Shown here in pieces: positions 24,542-34,858 of a DNA stretch of 37,576 nt. Below the pieces are notes generated by a model, which saw only the letters and a program-made list of their open reading frames with translations, was not told the origin of the DNA and made no database searches. The stretch's first letter is position 1; every line of letters begins with the position of its first letter. The translations under genes and the position numbers were made by a program. The stretch is from Streptococcaceae bacterium AM104-57 (GTDB lineage: Bacteria > Bacillota > Bacilli > Lactobacillales > Streptococcaceae): positions 1 through 37,576 of the forward strand of contig JAQDPW010000023.1 of the NCBI GenBank assembly GCA_027659245.1. Reading direction: 5' to 3'.

Positions 24542-25720
24542 CTAATCTAAGACGCGAGTTCCACCTGCGACTTCAGCGATATAGAAGCTTGGAGCGTAGC
24601 CAACTACTTCCTCGTAGTGCTTGCCTACAGCTTCCTTGAAGGCCTCAACAGCATCTTTTTGAACCAAGGCGATTGCACAGCCACCAAAACCTGCTCCTGT
24701 CATACGAGCACCAAGAACACCTTCTTGAGTCCAAGCAGTGTGAACAAGGGTATCCAATTCCAAACCAGTTACTTCATAATCATGCTCAAGAGAAACGTGA
24801 GATGCATTCATCAAACGACCAAACTTGTCCAAATCTCCTGCTTGAAGAGCCGCCTGTGCTTTAAGTGTACGTTGGTTTTCAAGAACTGCATGACGCGCAC
24901 GTTTCAAGCGATTTTCGTCTTTGATCAGGTAGCTGTATTCATCAAAAGCCCATTCATCCAATTCACCCAAGGTTTGAATATTTAAGGACACTTGGAGTTC
25001 TTCTACTGCTTTTTCACATTCAGCACGACGTTCATTGTACTTAGAATCCGCAAGTTCACGGCGTTTGTTAGTGTTCATGATAACAACGACATTGTCCTTC
25101 AAATCAAGAGGAACCAAGTCGTATTCTAGAGTATTAGTATCTAGGTAAATAGCACGTTGGTCTGCCCCCATACCGATAGCAAATTGGTCCATGATACCAG
25201 AGTTAACACCGATAAAGTTGTTCTCTGTCAATTTTCCGATTTTTACTAAATCTAGACGATCCAATTTTAGGTCAAAGAGGTATTCTGCCACGACACCTGT
25301 CAATAGCTCCAAAGAAGCTGAAGATGACAAACCAGCACCATTTGGGATATTCCCAAAGACATAGAAATCAAAACCTTTGTCAATCACATGGCCAGCTTCT
25401 TGCAAGAAATGAAGGACACCTTTTGGATAGTTGGTCCAGTTGTGCTCTTTCTCAAACTTAAGGTCAGCTAGAGGAACTTCGATAATTCCTTTATCCTCAA
25501 AGTTGGCTGAGTAGAAACGCAAAACTTGATCATCGCGCTTGCGAGCAGCCCCATAAGTTCCTAGTGAAATAGCTGCTGGGAAAACATGGCCACCGTTGTA
25601 GTCAGTATGCTCCCCAATCAAGTTGATACGGCCTGGTGAAAAGAAGGTTTGATCTGCTTCTTGACCAAAAACAGCAAGAAAGTCCTTGCGAAGTGCATCA
25701 GCAGTAAGATGTTGTGTCAT
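24542..25720 (-). CDS. galK: Galactokinase
   Basis: 392 residues, GHMP kinase. Signature [25 protein letters not shown] at about 28-52, ATP loop [15 protein letters not shown] at about 124, and the C-terminal [17 protein letters not shown]. It phosphorylates galactose at C1. It is first in galK-HAD-galT, divergent from galR, with AAGGAG 7 nt before the ATG. A promoter, cre-like site and GalR-type repeats lie upstream. Confidence 0.97.
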   Translation of the reverse strand: MTQHLTADALRKDFLAVFGQEADQTFFSPGRINLIGEHTDYNGGHVFPAAISLGTYGAARKRDDQVLRFYSANFEDKGIIEVPLADLKFEKEHNWTNYPKGVLHFLQEAGHVIDKGFDFYVFGNIPNGAGLSSSASLELLTGVVAEYLFDLKLDRLDLVKIGKLTENNFIGVNSGIMDQFAIGMGADQRAIYLDTNTLEYDLVPLDLKDNVVVIMNTNKRRELADSKYNERRAECEKAVEELQVSLNIQTLGELDEWAFDEYSYLIKDENRLKRARHAVLENQRTLKAQAALQAGDLDKFGRLMNASHVSLEHDYEVTGLELDTLVHTAWTQEGVLGARMTGAGFGGCAIALVQKDAVEAFKEAVGKHYEEVVGYAPSFYIAEVAGGTRVLD

Positions 25721-25742
25721 ATGAATTCTCCTTTGACAATTG

Positions 25743-25756
25743 TTAGGTAAAAAAAC
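25743..25756. promoter_or_regulatory. Possible second GalR half-operator before galK
   Basis: TTAGGTAAAAAAAC resembles the TATAGGTAAAAA arm of the inverted repeat at 25811-25845. It lies in the galK 5' leader. Confidence 0.35.
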
Positions 25757-25761
25757 TTAAC

Positions 25762-25776
25762 CTGTAATCGTTTTCT
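25762..25776. promoter_or_regulatory. cre-like site (CcpA) just downstream of the galK -10
   Basis: CTGTAATCGTTTTCT fits the cre consensus WTGNAANCGNWNNCW except for the first base. It overlaps the expected galK transcription start, where CcpA binding would repress. Confidence 0.65.
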
Positions 25777-25779
25777 TCT

Positions 25780-25808
25780 ATTGTACCCAAGGGTTTTGCT
25801 TTGGTCAA
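25780..25808 (-). promoter_or_regulatory. galK promoter
   Basis: TTGACC (25803-25808), 17 bp, TACAAT (25780-25785) on the minus strand. Confidence 0.8.
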
Positions 25809-25810
25809 CA

Positions 25811-26889
<1,079 letters not shown>

Positions 26890-26908
26890 ATACAACTGTT
26901 TACAATAA

Positions 26909-26949
26909 AAAATCCTAATAAGAGTTCACTCTCTATTAGGATTTTCTTT
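26909..26949. terminator. Bidirectional terminator between galR and the alcohol dehydrogenase
   Basis: AAAATCCTAATA (26909-26920), loop, TATTAGGATTTT (26934-26945), followed by a T-run. On the other strand it is followed by T-rich sequence as well. Confidence 0.88.
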
Positions 26950-26950
26950 T

Positions 26951-27988
26951 CTATTCAATCACAATCATAGCCTTAATAGTCTTGCGTTCATCCATATCTT
27001 TATAAGCTTGATCAATCTCATCTAAGCGATAACTATGAGTGAACACACGACCTGGATTGATGTCTCCATCAAGGACAGCCTTGAGTAAGAACTGTTTGTC
27101 ATAGGTGGTAACAGAAGCTGCTCCACCTGCTACAGAGATGTTTTGGGCAAAGGTCGAACCAAGAGCACGGTTATTGTAGTGAGGCACACCAACAAATCCT
27201 AAGCGTCCTCCATTGTGAAGGACACCTAGGGCTTGATCAACAGCTGCTGCAGTACCGACACATTCAAGGGCAGCATCCGCTCCGCCACCAAGGATTTCAC
27301 GAACCTTAGCAATACCTTCTTGACCACGTTCTTCAACTACCGCTGTAGCACCGAATTCCAGAGCCAGCTTTTGTCGATCTTCATGACGGCTCATGAGGAC
27401 GATTTGGGAAGCTCCACGCATTTTGGCTGCAATAACAGCACATTGTCCAACTGCCCCATCACCGATTACTACCACTTTGTCACCTGGTTTAACATGAGCC
27501 ACACGCGTAGCATGGTAGCCCGTCGGCATGACATCTGCCAAAGTCAAGAAGGATTTGAGCATGGCTTCTGTATAATCGCACGGTTGTCCAGGGATTTTTA
27601 CGAGTGCCCAGTTTGCATATTCAAAACGCATGTACTCTGCCTGCACTCCATCAGACCAGTTGGTTCCAATATGGCGATCGCAAGTTCCATCATAGCCAGC
27701 GCGACAAGCGTCACACTCCCCACAGCCATGGGTGAAAGGCGCAATGACAAAATCTCCTGGTTTGACCGTTGTAATAGCATCTCCGATTTCTTCGACGATT
27801 CCAATAGCTTCGTGACCGCTATTTTGATGCCCCTTTTCAATGTCTGGATTACGGTAGCTCCAGAGGTCTGAACCACAAACGCAAGTACGAACAACGCGAA
27901 TAATGGCATCATCTGCCTCTTGAATGCTTGGACGTTTAACCTCTTCAATACCAACCTGACCTGCTTTTTTATAGACTGCTGATTTCAT
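26951..27988 (-). CDS. adhC: Zinc-dependent alcohol dehydrogenase
   Basis: 345 residues from the ATG at 27988; an ATG two codons upstream is also possible but lies only 3 nt from GAGAGG. Catalytic zinc ligands are visible in VCGSD (Cys) and GHEAIG (His-Glu), and the structural zinc site in CGECDACRAGYDGTC. The coenzyme fold has VVIGDGAVGQCAVIAA. The fold and position match pneumococcal adhC, which is linked to aldehyde and nitrosative stress and controlled by a MerR-type NmlR. No MerR gene lies next to it here. Confidence 0.88.
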   Translation of the reverse strand: MKSAVYKKAGQVGIEEVKRPSIQEADDAIIRVVRTCVCGSDLWSYRNPDIEKGHQNSGHEAIGIVEEIGDAITTVKPGDFVIAPFTHGCGECDACRAGYDGTCDRHIGTNWSDGVQAEYMRFEYANWALVKIPGQPCDYTEAMLKSFLTLADVMPTGYHATRVAHVKPGDKVVVIGDGAVGQCAVIAAKMRGASQIVLMSRHEDRQKLALEFGATAVVEERGQEGIAKVREILGGGADAALECVGTAAAVDQALGVLHNGGRLGFVGVPHYNNRALGSTFAQNISVAGGAASVTTYDKQFLLKAVLDGDINPGRVFTHSYRLDEIDQAYKDMDERKTIKAMIVIE

Positions 27989-28020
27989 AAACATTTACCT
28001 CTCTGTATGTAACTACTTCA

Positions 28021-28049
28021 AGTATACACTTTTATATCCCATATTGTAA
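28021..28049 (-). promoter_or_regulatory. Alcohol dehydrogenase promoter with overlapping inverted repeat
   Basis: TTACAA (28044-28049), 17 bp, TATACT (28021-28026) on the minus strand. A TAAGAG/CTCTTA inverted repeat (28047-28064) touches the -35 and could be a regulator site. The spacer is 17 bp, not the long 19 bp spacer of MerR-activated promoters. Confidence 0.55.
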
Positions 28050-28112
28050 GAGGAAAAACTCTTAAGGAAACTTTTATCGCTTCTCCTCCTATTTGATGAT
28101 GGTAAAATTAGA

Positions 28113-28955
28113 CTAGCTTAAAAAAGATAAAAATCTTTCTGCTGTTTCTGGTTCTTGATGATCATGAAAGAGTGTACTTTCTAGGTCCAATTTTTCTATA
28201 CTCTTCATTTCATCTTCTGTTAACTCAAAGTCAAAAATATCAAAGTTCTCTTGCATCCGTTCTTTTCGAACCGACTTAGGGATGACAACAACATCACTTT
28301 GAATCAAGAATCGTAGAGCTACTTGCGCTACTGATTTGCCATACTTTTCTCCAATTTCCTTCAACAAAGGAGTATTAAAGAAGTCATTCTTTCCTTCCGC
28401 AAAAGGCCCCCAAGATTCAATCTGGCAATTGTATTTTTCCAAATACTTTTTGGCTTCTTTTTGTTGATAGAAAACATGTGTTTCTATCTGATTAACAGCC
28501 GGTTTAATTTCCACAAAATACTGTAAATCGATAAAACGATTGGGTGAAAAGTTAGATACCCCGATGGCACGAACCTTCCCAGCCTTGTACGCTTCTTCCA
28601 TAGCTCTATAAGTTCCATAATAATCACCGAAAGGTTGGTGAACCAGCAAAAGATCAATATAATCTGTTTGTAGTTTTTTCAAGGATTCTTCAATCGAAAC
28701 CTTGGCTCTTTCATAGCCGGCATTCGAAATCCAAATCTTGGTCGTGATAAAGAATTCTTCACGTGGAATACCTGACTCTTGGACAACCTCTCCCACACCT
28801 GCTTCATTCCCATAAATTTGAGCAGTATCAAAGGAACGATAACCAATCTCGATAGCATCTAGGACAATACGTTTGGTTTCTTCAACAGGTGTCTGAAAGA
28901 CTCCAAATCCTAATTGAGGTATTTTAACATTATTGTTTAAGGTTTTGTAAATCAT
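28113..28955 (-). CDS. Aldo/keto reductase
   Basis: 280 residues from the ATG at 28955 (AAGGAG 7 nt upstream); 16 codons of upstream frame are rejected. Catalytic tetrad visible: Asp in SFDTAQIYGNE with Tyr in the same motif, Lys in TTKIWIS, His in LLVHQPFGDYYG. GVSNFSPNRF and IPKSVRKERMQEN (NADPH-binding) are typical AKR5-type signatures. It reduces aldehydes or ketones, with 2,5-diketogluconate-reductase-like members as nearest description. It is divergent from a LysR regulator that probably controls it. Confidence 0.9.
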   Translation of the reverse strand: MIYKTLNNNVKIPQLGFGVFQTPVEETKRIVLDAIEIGYRSFDTAQIYGNEAGVGEVVQESGIPREEFFITTKIWISNAGYERAKVSIEESLKKLQTDYIDLLLVHQPFGDYYGTYRAMEEAYKAGKVRAIGVSNFSPNRFIDLQYFVEIKPAVNQIETHVFYQQKEAKKYLEKYNCQIESWGPFAEGKNDFFNTPLLKEIGEKYGKSVAQVALRFLIQSDVVVIPKSVRKERMQENFDIFDFELTEDEMKSIEKLDLESTLFHDHQEPETAERFLSFLS

Positions 28956-29068
28956 TTTATGACTCCTTGTTTCTTTTGATGATTCTAGTTTACATCTAAT
29001 CAATAATTTTGTACACTATCAATAAAGGAAAGTACTTTGCATATAATGAAACCTAAAAGGAGGCTACT

Positions 29069-29911
29069 ATGCTAAACCTCGAGGAACTAGAACAACTTGT
29101 TGCTTTTAAAGAATTAGGAACCCTCTCCAAAGTCGCTGAACAATTCTTGATTTCTACTCCTTCCCTCTCACGTTCCATGTACCATTTAGAAGAAGACTTC
29201 GGTGTCCCTCTTTTTGACCGTAGTGTCAATCGGATTTCACTGAATGAAACAGGTGAACGTGCTGTTCAAGTAGCTCGACGCATTTTAATAACAAGCCAAG
29301 AAGGAATTAAAGAAGTGAGGGATTATGACCAGAGCCTCAAGACCATCACAGTAACCTCTGTTGCTCCAGCTCCCCTTTGGACTCTCCTCCCAGAGTTAAC
29401 TATTCGCTATCCCAATATGCAAATCCAGCACAAGGTTTGTTCTACTAGTGAAGTGCTTGAAGCAATTGAAAATAAGACCACTGATTTAGCCGTTTTACCC
29501 TTCGCCTATGAGGGAGACTCGACTGATTGTCTGCCTTATCTCAAGGAAAGTCTGGATATCGTCGTTCCCCTAGATCACACCTTGGCTAAAGAGAGCACTG
29601 TTAGCTTTACAGACATTGATGGCTATAACTTCCTTCTGATGAATCAGATTGGTTTCTGGAACGACCTAGTCTTAGAGAAAATGCCTGCTTCTAAATTCCT
29701 TGTTCAATCCAGTCGTTTTGAATTTGATGAATTAGCCAATAACTCCACACTACCACGCTTTGCAACCAATCTTAGCAAAGACAGAGAGAAACTTCAAGGA
29801 AAACGAATGTTGATTCCACTATCTGATCCTGAAGCTCTAATCACCTACCATTTGGTGTCTCTGAATCCAGATATTCGTTTGAAAGATTTAGCAGATAAGA
29901 AATATGAATAA
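29069..29911 (+). CDS. LysR-family transcriptional regulator
   Basis: 280 residues. N-terminal winged helix with LEQLVAFKELGTLSKVAEQF and STPSLSRSMYHLEEDFGVPLFDRS, then a LysR effector domain. AGGAGG lies 6 nt before the ATG and TATAAT sits at 29042-29047. The gene is divergent from the aldo/keto reductase, the usual arrangement for a LysR regulator and its target. The effector is unknown. Confidence 0.9.
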   Translation: MLNLEELEQLVAFKELGTLSKVAEQFLISTPSLSRSMYHLEEDFGVPLFDRSVNRISLNETGERAVQVARRILITSQEGIKEVRDYDQSLKTITVTSVAPAPLWTLLPELTIRYPNMQIQHKVCSTSEVLEAIENKTTDLAVLPFAYEGDSTDCLPYLKESLDIVVPLDHTLAKESTVSFTDIDGYNFLLMNQIGFWNDLVLEKMPASKFLVQSSRFEFDELANNSTLPRFATNLSKDREKLQGKRMLIPLSDPEALITYHLVSLNPDIRLKDLADKKYE

Positions 29912-29917
29912 AACAAA

Positions 29918-29952
29918 ACTCCTAGGAAATCTACTTCTCTAGGAGTCTCTTT
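29918..29952. terminator. Terminator between LysR gene and czcD
   Basis: ACTCCTAG (29918-29925) and CTAGGAGT (29939-29946), followed by CTCTTTG on the plus strand and by A/T-rich sequence on the minus strand. Confidence 0.75.
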
Positions 29953-29956
29953 GTAA

Positions 29957-30853
29957 TTAATGATGGTACTCTTGCTCACTTTCTACTTCCAACTCCTCTA
30001 TATTTCTCTTGTGGGCGCGGTGGGTCGCCAAGTCTTCATCCACTTCGATGGTGATATTTTGGAAACCACAATCTTTGAGTATGCTTCGAATCGATTCCTT
30101 GCAGAGCTCCATCTGTTCAATTTCTTTTACACAAACATGGACAATGGCATTTTTCTCCAAACCATCCATGGTCCAGAGGTTAAGCTGATTGATACTAGCC
30201 ACATACTCCAACCGTTCCAAATCACTCTTGACCTGCTTGATATCTACTCCTTCTGGCACGGCATCAAGGAAAATCTTGAGCGTAGACCAAAAACGTGGAA
30301 TGGCTTTTGACAAGATAAAGAAGGAAATGACAAGCGATAAGAGAGGATCTAAGATATACCAATCGGTAAATCGCAGAACAATGGCCATCAGGATAACAGC
30401 CAGCCACCCCAGGGTATCTTCCAGAAAATGTAGGCTAAGAATAGACTCATTCTTCGTTTTCCCCTTACGAACCACTAGACTCGCAAGCACATTGATAGTA
30501 ATGGCAATAATTCCTAGCCAGAGGATACCTTCATCATTGACAGGTTGTGGATGAACGATCTTTGTGATATTTTCCAAGATCACTAGGACAGACCCTATCA
30601 TAAGAATCACAGCCGTTACCAAGGCTCCTAAGAGACTAAACCGTTTGTAACCCAAGGTGTAATGACTATCTTCTTCACGATTGGAAATTGTTTCCAGAAG
30701 GGCTGATATGCCTATGGCTATCGCATCTCCCAAGTCATGAACAGAATCAGCAAGAACAGCACTAGAACCAAATACTCCACCTGCGATAAACTCAATAGTG
30801 GCATAACTCAAATTCAAGAAAAAAGCTAACCAAACAGTATATTTTGAACTCAT
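29957..30853 (-). CDS. czcD: Zinc efflux protein, cation diffusion facilitator family
   Basis: 298 residues from the ATG at 30853, with AGGAGG 8 nt upstream; a 29-codon upstream frame is rejected. Six membrane segments, metal-binding HD motifs in ADSVHDLGD (helix 2) and HFLEDTLGW (helix 5), and a C-terminal cytoplasmic domain ending in a His-rich tail (HRAHKRN, EYHH). CDF proteins exchange Zn2+ for H+ outward. Divergent TetR-type gene sczA lies next to it, as known in the pneumococcus, where SczA activates czcD in response to zinc. Confidence 0.92.
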   Translation of the reverse strand: MSSKYTVWLAFFLNLSYATIEFIAGGVFGSSAVLADSVHDLGDAIAIGISALLETISNREEDSHYTLGYKRFSLLGALVTAVILMIGSVLVILENITKIVHPQPVNDEGILWLGIIAITINVLASLVVRKGKTKNESILSLHFLEDTLGWLAVILMAIVLRFTDWYILDPLLSLVISFFILSKAIPRFWSTLKIFLDAVPEGVDIKQVKSDLERLEYVASINQLNLWTMDGLEKNAIVHVCVKEIEQMELCKESIRSILKDCGFQNITIEVDEDLATHRAHKRNIEELEVESEQEYHH

Positions 30854-30962
30854 TTTTTCATCCTCCTTTGGTATAATAGTAGTATAATTATTATCTTTAC
30901 TAGTATTATCTCTCACTCCAAAAAGAAAGGATAGGGGCAAACCGTTCGCTCTGTATGTTACC

Positions 30963-30975
30963 GAACAGTTTGTTC
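30963..30975. promoter_or_regulatory. Candidate SczA operator between czcD and sczA
   Basis: GAACAGTTTGTTC, a perfect GAACA/TGTTC palindrome, 11 bp before the sczA ATG. A related CGTTCG lies at about 30943-30948. SczA sites in pneumococcus contain TGTTCA-type half sites. Confidence 0.6.
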
Positions 30976-30986
30976 AAATTGTCCAT

Positions 30987-31523
30987 ATGAGTACTCAAGA
31001 TCGTCGCATTACCAAGACTCGAAAAGCTATCTATGCTGCTTTTTTACAATTACTCAATCAAAAAGACTACGAGGCTATCACCGTTCAAGCAATTATTGAC
31101 CTTGCTGATGTGGGGCGCTCGACCTTTTATAGCCATTACGAGAGTAAGGAATTATTGCTAGATGAACTCTGTCAAAAGCTCTTTCACCATCTCTTTGATC
31201 GTGCTGAACACCTCTCACCACAAGACTACCTAGCCCATATCTTTCAGCATTTCAAGAAAAATCAAGACCATGTAACCAGTCTCTTGCTCTCTAAAAACGA
31301 TTATTTTATCCGGCAACTGCGAAAAGAACTGGAACATGATGTCTACCCAATGGTAGCCGACGAACTAATCCAATCGTACCCCAACATTCCTCACTCCTAT
31401 CTCAAACACCTAGTCGTCAGCCATTTCATTGAAACCCTCAGCTGGTGGTTGAAAAAAGGCAAGTCCTACTCCGAACAAGAAGTGATCCAGTTTTATTTGG
31501 AAATCCTACATGTCCATAATTAA
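30987..31523 (+). CDS. sczA: TetR-family zinc-responsive regulator SczA
   Basis: 178 residues. N-terminal helix-turn-helix (TVQAIIDLADVGRSTFYSHYESKELLL, about 32-58) and a helical ligand-binding domain. The start MSTQDRRITKTRKAI fits TetR proteins of this family; no strong Shine-Dalgarno is visible. It is divergent from czcD, whose activation by zinc depends on SczA in the pneumococcus. Confidence 0.9.
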   Translation: MSTQDRRITKTRKAIYAAFLQLLNQKDYEAITVQAIIDLADVGRSTFYSHYESKELLLDELCQKLFHHLFDRAEHLSPQDYLAHIFQHFKKNQDHVTSLLLSKNDYFIRQLRKELEHDVYPMVADELIQSYPNIPHSYLKHLVVSHFIETLSWWLKKGKSYSEQEVIQFYLEILHVHN

Positions 31524-31528
31524 ACAGA

Positions 31529-31554
31529 AAAACGAGTCCAAAAGGGCTCGTTTT
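31529..31554. terminator. Bidirectional terminator between sczA and the TMEM175-like gene
   Basis: AAAACGAG, inner loop, CTCGTTTT. A and T tracts on both sides. Confidence 0.85.
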
Positions 31555-31560
31555 GACTTT

Positions 31561-32145
31561 TTATGGATTAAATTGTTTAGGAATGACAATAAATAGAAGG
31601 GTCACTAGGACTGAAATCCCAACTCCTGCCGGAAAAATCGTCAGGGACAAGATTAATCCAAGAATCTTAATGCCAATGTCCCAGATCAACCATTTTTGGC
31701 GATCTGCATTCAACCCATACATTTCTGCGCCATCATTTACCTCCTCAAGCGTACGATAATACCATAAGACTGAAAAAGTAATCAGTAGAACGATGACTCC
31801 GTAAAAGGCCTGCATAGTTCCATTCGTAAAGTGAGTCGCTATGAGCTGCGTTGTATAAGGAAAAAGAGAGGAGAAAAAAAGCATGACAATGGTAGCCCAA
31901 ACCGTTTTTTGACTGATTTTTTGAATAAGGTGGGAGGCAGCGTGAATATTGGCCCACATAGCTCCTAGCCAAAAGAAAGAGATGGCGTAGGCGAGAAAAT
32001 TTGTTCGAAGCTCCCATAATCCTTGTACATCAAATGTCTTCGGTTTTTCCAACTCAAGCACCAAGATAGTCATAACGATGGCTAAAACTGCATCTATAAA
32101 AGCCCCCAAACGTTCTTTTTCCATGATTTGCGGTTGTTTATTCAT
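31561..32145 (-). CDS. TMEM175/DUF1211-type membrane protein (possible K+ channel)
   Basis: 194 residues with about six hydrophobic segments. The first helix carries RLGAFIDAVLAIVMTILVLEL, the conserved start of the TMEM175/DUF1211 family (usual FSD motif here FID). Bacterial members form tetrameric potassium-permeable channels. AAAGGA lies 9 nt before the ATG. An extended -10, TGC TATACT on the minus strand at about 32210, may be its promoter. Confidence 0.82.
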   Translation of the reverse strand: MNKQPQIMEKERLGAFIDAVLAIVMTILVLELEKPKTFDVQGLWELRTNFLAYAISFFWLGAMWANIHAASHLIQKISQKTVWATIVMLFFSSLFPYTTQLIATHFTNGTMQAFYGVIVLLITFSVLWYYRTLEEVNDGAEMYGLNADRQKWLIWDIGIKILGLILSLTIFPAGVGISVLVTLLFIVIPKQFNP

Positions 32146-32292
32146 TTTCCAATCCTTTCAACTCTCACTATACTTCATTGCTAAGTGATCGTTTATTTCT
32201 ATGCTACAGTATAGCATGTTTTGATAAAAAATTAAAATCGGAAGAGCAAAATAGATTTGATCCAAATTCTTCAAGTATATCACTTCATTTAA

Positions 32293-32550
32293 CAATTAGG
32301 AAATCAGCTTCTCCTTATCGGAAGTATCCTTGCTACCTTATCTATCTTCCTCTACTTCTTTGCTACCTTATCTATCTTCTGCTACTTCTTTTTGCCGATT
32401 GTCGCACTATCTATTTGGCTGATTGGCTGTGGTTTGATTTGCTACGGAGCCTATTGGAATGACAAACAGAAAGGAACCTTTAAAAAGTCTCACCATATCA
32501 TCAGAATTACATTTGCTATAGTATTGACACTTATACTACTTTTATTCTAA
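32293..32550 (+). pseudogene. Remnant of a small membrane-protein gene
   Basis: An open stretch of 85 codons starts directly after a TAA and has no ATG or good TTG with a ribosome site at its beginning. It encodes hydrophobic segments (QLLLIGSILATLSIF, LPIVALSIWLIGCGLICYGAY, IIRITFAIVLTLILLLF) separated by WNDKQKGTFKKSHH. It looks like the 3' end of a membrane-protein gene that lost its start. A 30-bp in-frame tandem duplication lies inside. It is followed by a terminator. Confidence 0.55.
32330..32389 (+). repeat. Two tandem 30-bp units
   Basis: TTGCTACCTTATCTATCTTC starts at 32330 and again at 32360, with two or three differences after it. The unit keeps the frame (ATLSIFLYF / ATLSIFCYF). 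Confidence 0.85.
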
Positions 32551-32556
32551 TACAAA

Positions 32557-32592
32557 AACCCTATCTTATCTAAAAAGCAAGATGGGTTTTTT
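32557..32592. terminator. Bidirectional terminator before the proWX gene end
   Basis: AACCC-ATCTT (32557-32567) and AAGAT-GGGTT (32579-32588), with one bulged base, flanked by A and T runs. It ends the marR-proV-proWX transcript and the remnant gene. Confidence 0.8.
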
Positions 32593-32616
32593 GTTAGTAT
32601 AAAGTAATTTCTATAT

Positions 32617-34137
32617 TTATTTTTGAAGTATTCCTTCTTGAAGGAGAAATTCACGCGCTACTGTTTCGGCCGACTTGCCTTCCACACCAACCTGGTAGTT
32701 GAACTGACTCATCTGGCTCTCGGTGATTTTACCAGCTAGTTTATTAAGAATAGCTTCCAACTCAGGATGTTTTTCGAGTAATTCAGCTTTCATGAGTGGA
32801 GCACCTTGATATGGTGGGAAGAGTTGTTTATCATCCTCCAAAACCACTAAATCATACCGAGCAATTTCAGCATCCGTTGAGTAAGCATCTGTAATTTGAA
32901 TGTCACCTGACTGGATGGCTTGGTAGCGAAGGGCTGGCTCCATTGTTGCCACATTGAGATTTAGTCCATAAACAGACTGCAAGCCCTTGTTTCCATCCTC
33001 ACGGTCATTAAACTCCAGAGTGAATCCTGCCTTGAGCTGTCCTTCCACTTTTTTCAAGTCTGAAATCGTCTTAAGCCCATATTCTTGCGCAATTTTTTTA
33101 GGAACTGCTATAGCATAAGTATTTTGATAAGCCATGGGTTTAAGAAAGGCTAGTTGATCCTGTTTGGCAATACCATCACGAGCTACCTCGTAAACCTTTT
33201 CTGGGTCATGCCCAATTTGTGGAGATGATTGGAGGAGACTCTCTGTCACTGTTCCAGAAAATTCTGGATAGATATCAATATCCCCTTTTTTCAGCGCTTG
33301 GTAAAGAAAGTCTGTCTTCCCAAAATTGGGTTTAACCGTCACCGTCATATCCGTATTTTCCTCGATGAGAAGTTTATACATATTCATGAGAATCTCAGGT
33401 TCAGGTCCTAACTTCCCAGCAATGACGAGATTGTTTTTCTCATTATGTGGAATCATGCTTGGAACATAACTAACTCCCAAACCAAGGATCATGACAGCAA
33501 AGGTCGAAACAATCGTACGCAACTTTGCCTTTTCCAACCATTTGAGAACAACATTAAAGAGAATGGCCAAGATGGCTGATGAGATTGCTCCGATTAAAAT
33601 GAGACTAGCATTCCGACGATCAATTCCCAAAAGGATAAAGGAGCCCAATCCACCAGCTCCCACAAGAGCTGCTAGAGTCGCTGTCCCAATAATCATAACG
33701 GTCGCTGTTCGAACCCCCGATACAATGACTGGCATGGCAAGTGGAATTTCAAACTTCTTGAGTCGCTCCCACTTGGTCATCCCAAAAGCAATCCCTGCCT
33801 CCTCAAGACTAGGATCAATGCCGTTCAGGGCTGTGATTGTATTTTCTAAAATCGGGAAAATAGCGTAAATGACAAGGGCTGTGAGTGCTGGTAATGTTCC
33901 AATCCCCATGAAAGGAATAAAGAGCCCCAACAAAGCCATTGAAGGAATGGTCTGGAAGATACCTGCAACTTGTAGCACCCAGGTCGCTGCTTTTTTATGA
34001 CCATTTAGATAAACCGCAAGTGGGATGGTCAGAAAAATAGCGACCAATAAGGTCAAAAGAGATAATTGTAAGTGTTGTCCCAGAGCTGTTACCCATTCAC
34101 TAAATCGCTCCTGAAAGGTTGAAATGAAATTAGACAT
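32617..34137 (-). CDS. proWX: Choline/glycine betaine ABC permease fused to substrate-binding domain
   Basis: 506 residues from the ATG at 34137; GGAGG lies about 8 nt upstream and a TTG at 34152 is rejected. Residues about 1-215 form the permease ([22 protein letters not shown] is the EAA loop); a helix near 217-233 then leads to an OpuAC-type binding domain (about 240-506: [36 protein letters not shown]). Such fusions import quaternary amines. In pneumococcus the homologous locus is reported for choline or betaine uptake. It is last in the operon, overlapping proV by 8 bp. Confidence 0.9.
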   Translation of the reverse strand: MSNFISTFQERFSEWVTALGQHLQLSLLTLLVAIFLTIPLAVYLNGHKKAATWVLQVAGIFQTIPSMALLGLFIPFMGIGTLPALTALVIYAIFPILENTITALNGIDPSLEEAGIAFGMTKWERLKKFEIPLAMPVIVSGVRTATVMIIGTATLAALVGAGGLGSFILLGIDRRNASLILIGAISSAILAILFNVVLKWLEKAKLRTIVSTFAVMILGLGVSYVPSMIPHNEKNNLVIAGKLGPEPEILMNMYKLLIEENTDMTVTVKPNFGKTDFLYQALKKGDIDIYPEFSGTVTESLLQSSPQIGHDPEKVYEVARDGIAKQDQLAFLKPMAYQNTYAIAVPKKIAQEYGLKTISDLKKVEGQLKAGFTLEFNDREDGNKGLQSVYGLNLNVATMEPALRYQAIQSGDIQITDAYSTDAEIARYDLVVLEDDKQLFPPYQGAPLMKAELLEKHPELEAILNKLAGKITESQMSQFNYQVGVEGKSAETVAREFLLQEGILQK

Positions 34138-34858
34138 GAAGCCCACCTCCAAACAAGTTTGCTACAAAGTCTGTCGCAGGTGCTTGTAAAATTGTTTTAG
34201 GTTCTGCAACCTGGCGAATCTCCCCATCCTGTAAAACAGCAATTCTATCGCCTAATTTCAAGGCTTCGTCTGTATCATGAGTAACAAAAATAATTGTTAT
34301 CCCAAATTCCTGATGCAAGGCCTTTGTCAGGTCTTGGAGATGTTTTCTTGAGATGGCATCTAGAGCAGAGAAAGGCTCATCCATAAGGAGAATCTTGGGT
34401 TGTCCAATTAAAGCACGAACAATCCCTACCCTTTGTTGCTCTCCTCCCGATAACTCACTAGGCATGCGCTTTGCATACTCTACAGCAGGCAGACCCACCT
34501 TGTCCAATAGTTCTTCTGTTTTAGAGGCTATTTGTTCCTTACTCCAGCCCTTCATCTCAGGAATCAGTGCAATATTTTCAGCAACTGTTAGATTTGGAAA
34601 GAGAGCAATGGCCTGCAAAACATAACCAGTAGAAAGACGTAACTCTCGTTCATCATAGTCCTTGATGCGTTTTCCATCCATATAGATATTGCCATCTGTC
34701 GGCTCCAAAAGACGGTTAATCATCTTGATCATGGTGGTCTTTCCAGATCCTGAAGGACCCACTAGCACCATAAATTCTCCATTTTCAATGCGGAGATTGA
34801 CATCTTTTAAAATGTCCTCATCCGTGTAGCGCAAGGCTACATGTTTGTATTCAATCAT
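34130..34858 (-). CDS. proV: ATPase of the choline/glycine betaine ABC transporter
   Basis: 242 residues. Walker [10 protein letters not shown] at about 34-42, signature [15 protein letters not shown], Walker [13 protein letters not shown], switch His in IFVTHD. It is shorter than E. coli ProV and has no C-terminal CBS pair, so osmotic gating by CBS domains is absent. It overlaps the NmrA-like gene and proWX by 8 bp each, which indicates coupled translation. Confidence 0.92.
   Translation of the reverse strand: MIEYKHVALRYTDEDILKDVNLRIENGEFMVLVGPSGSGKTTMIKMINRLLEPTDGNIYMDGKRIKDYDERELRLSTGYVLQAIALFPNLTVAENIALIPEMKGWSKEQIASKTEELLDKVGLPAVEYAKRMPSELSGGEQQRVGIVRALIGQPKILLMDEPFSALDAISRKHLQDLTKALHQEFGITIIFVTHDTDEALKLGDRIAVLQDGEIRQVAEPKTILQAPATDFVANLFGGGLHV

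Noticed and set aside
30854..30940. 29-codon N-terminal extension of czcD
   Set aside because: AGGAGG lies 8 nt before the internal ATG at 30853, and the extra residues overlap the promoter region.
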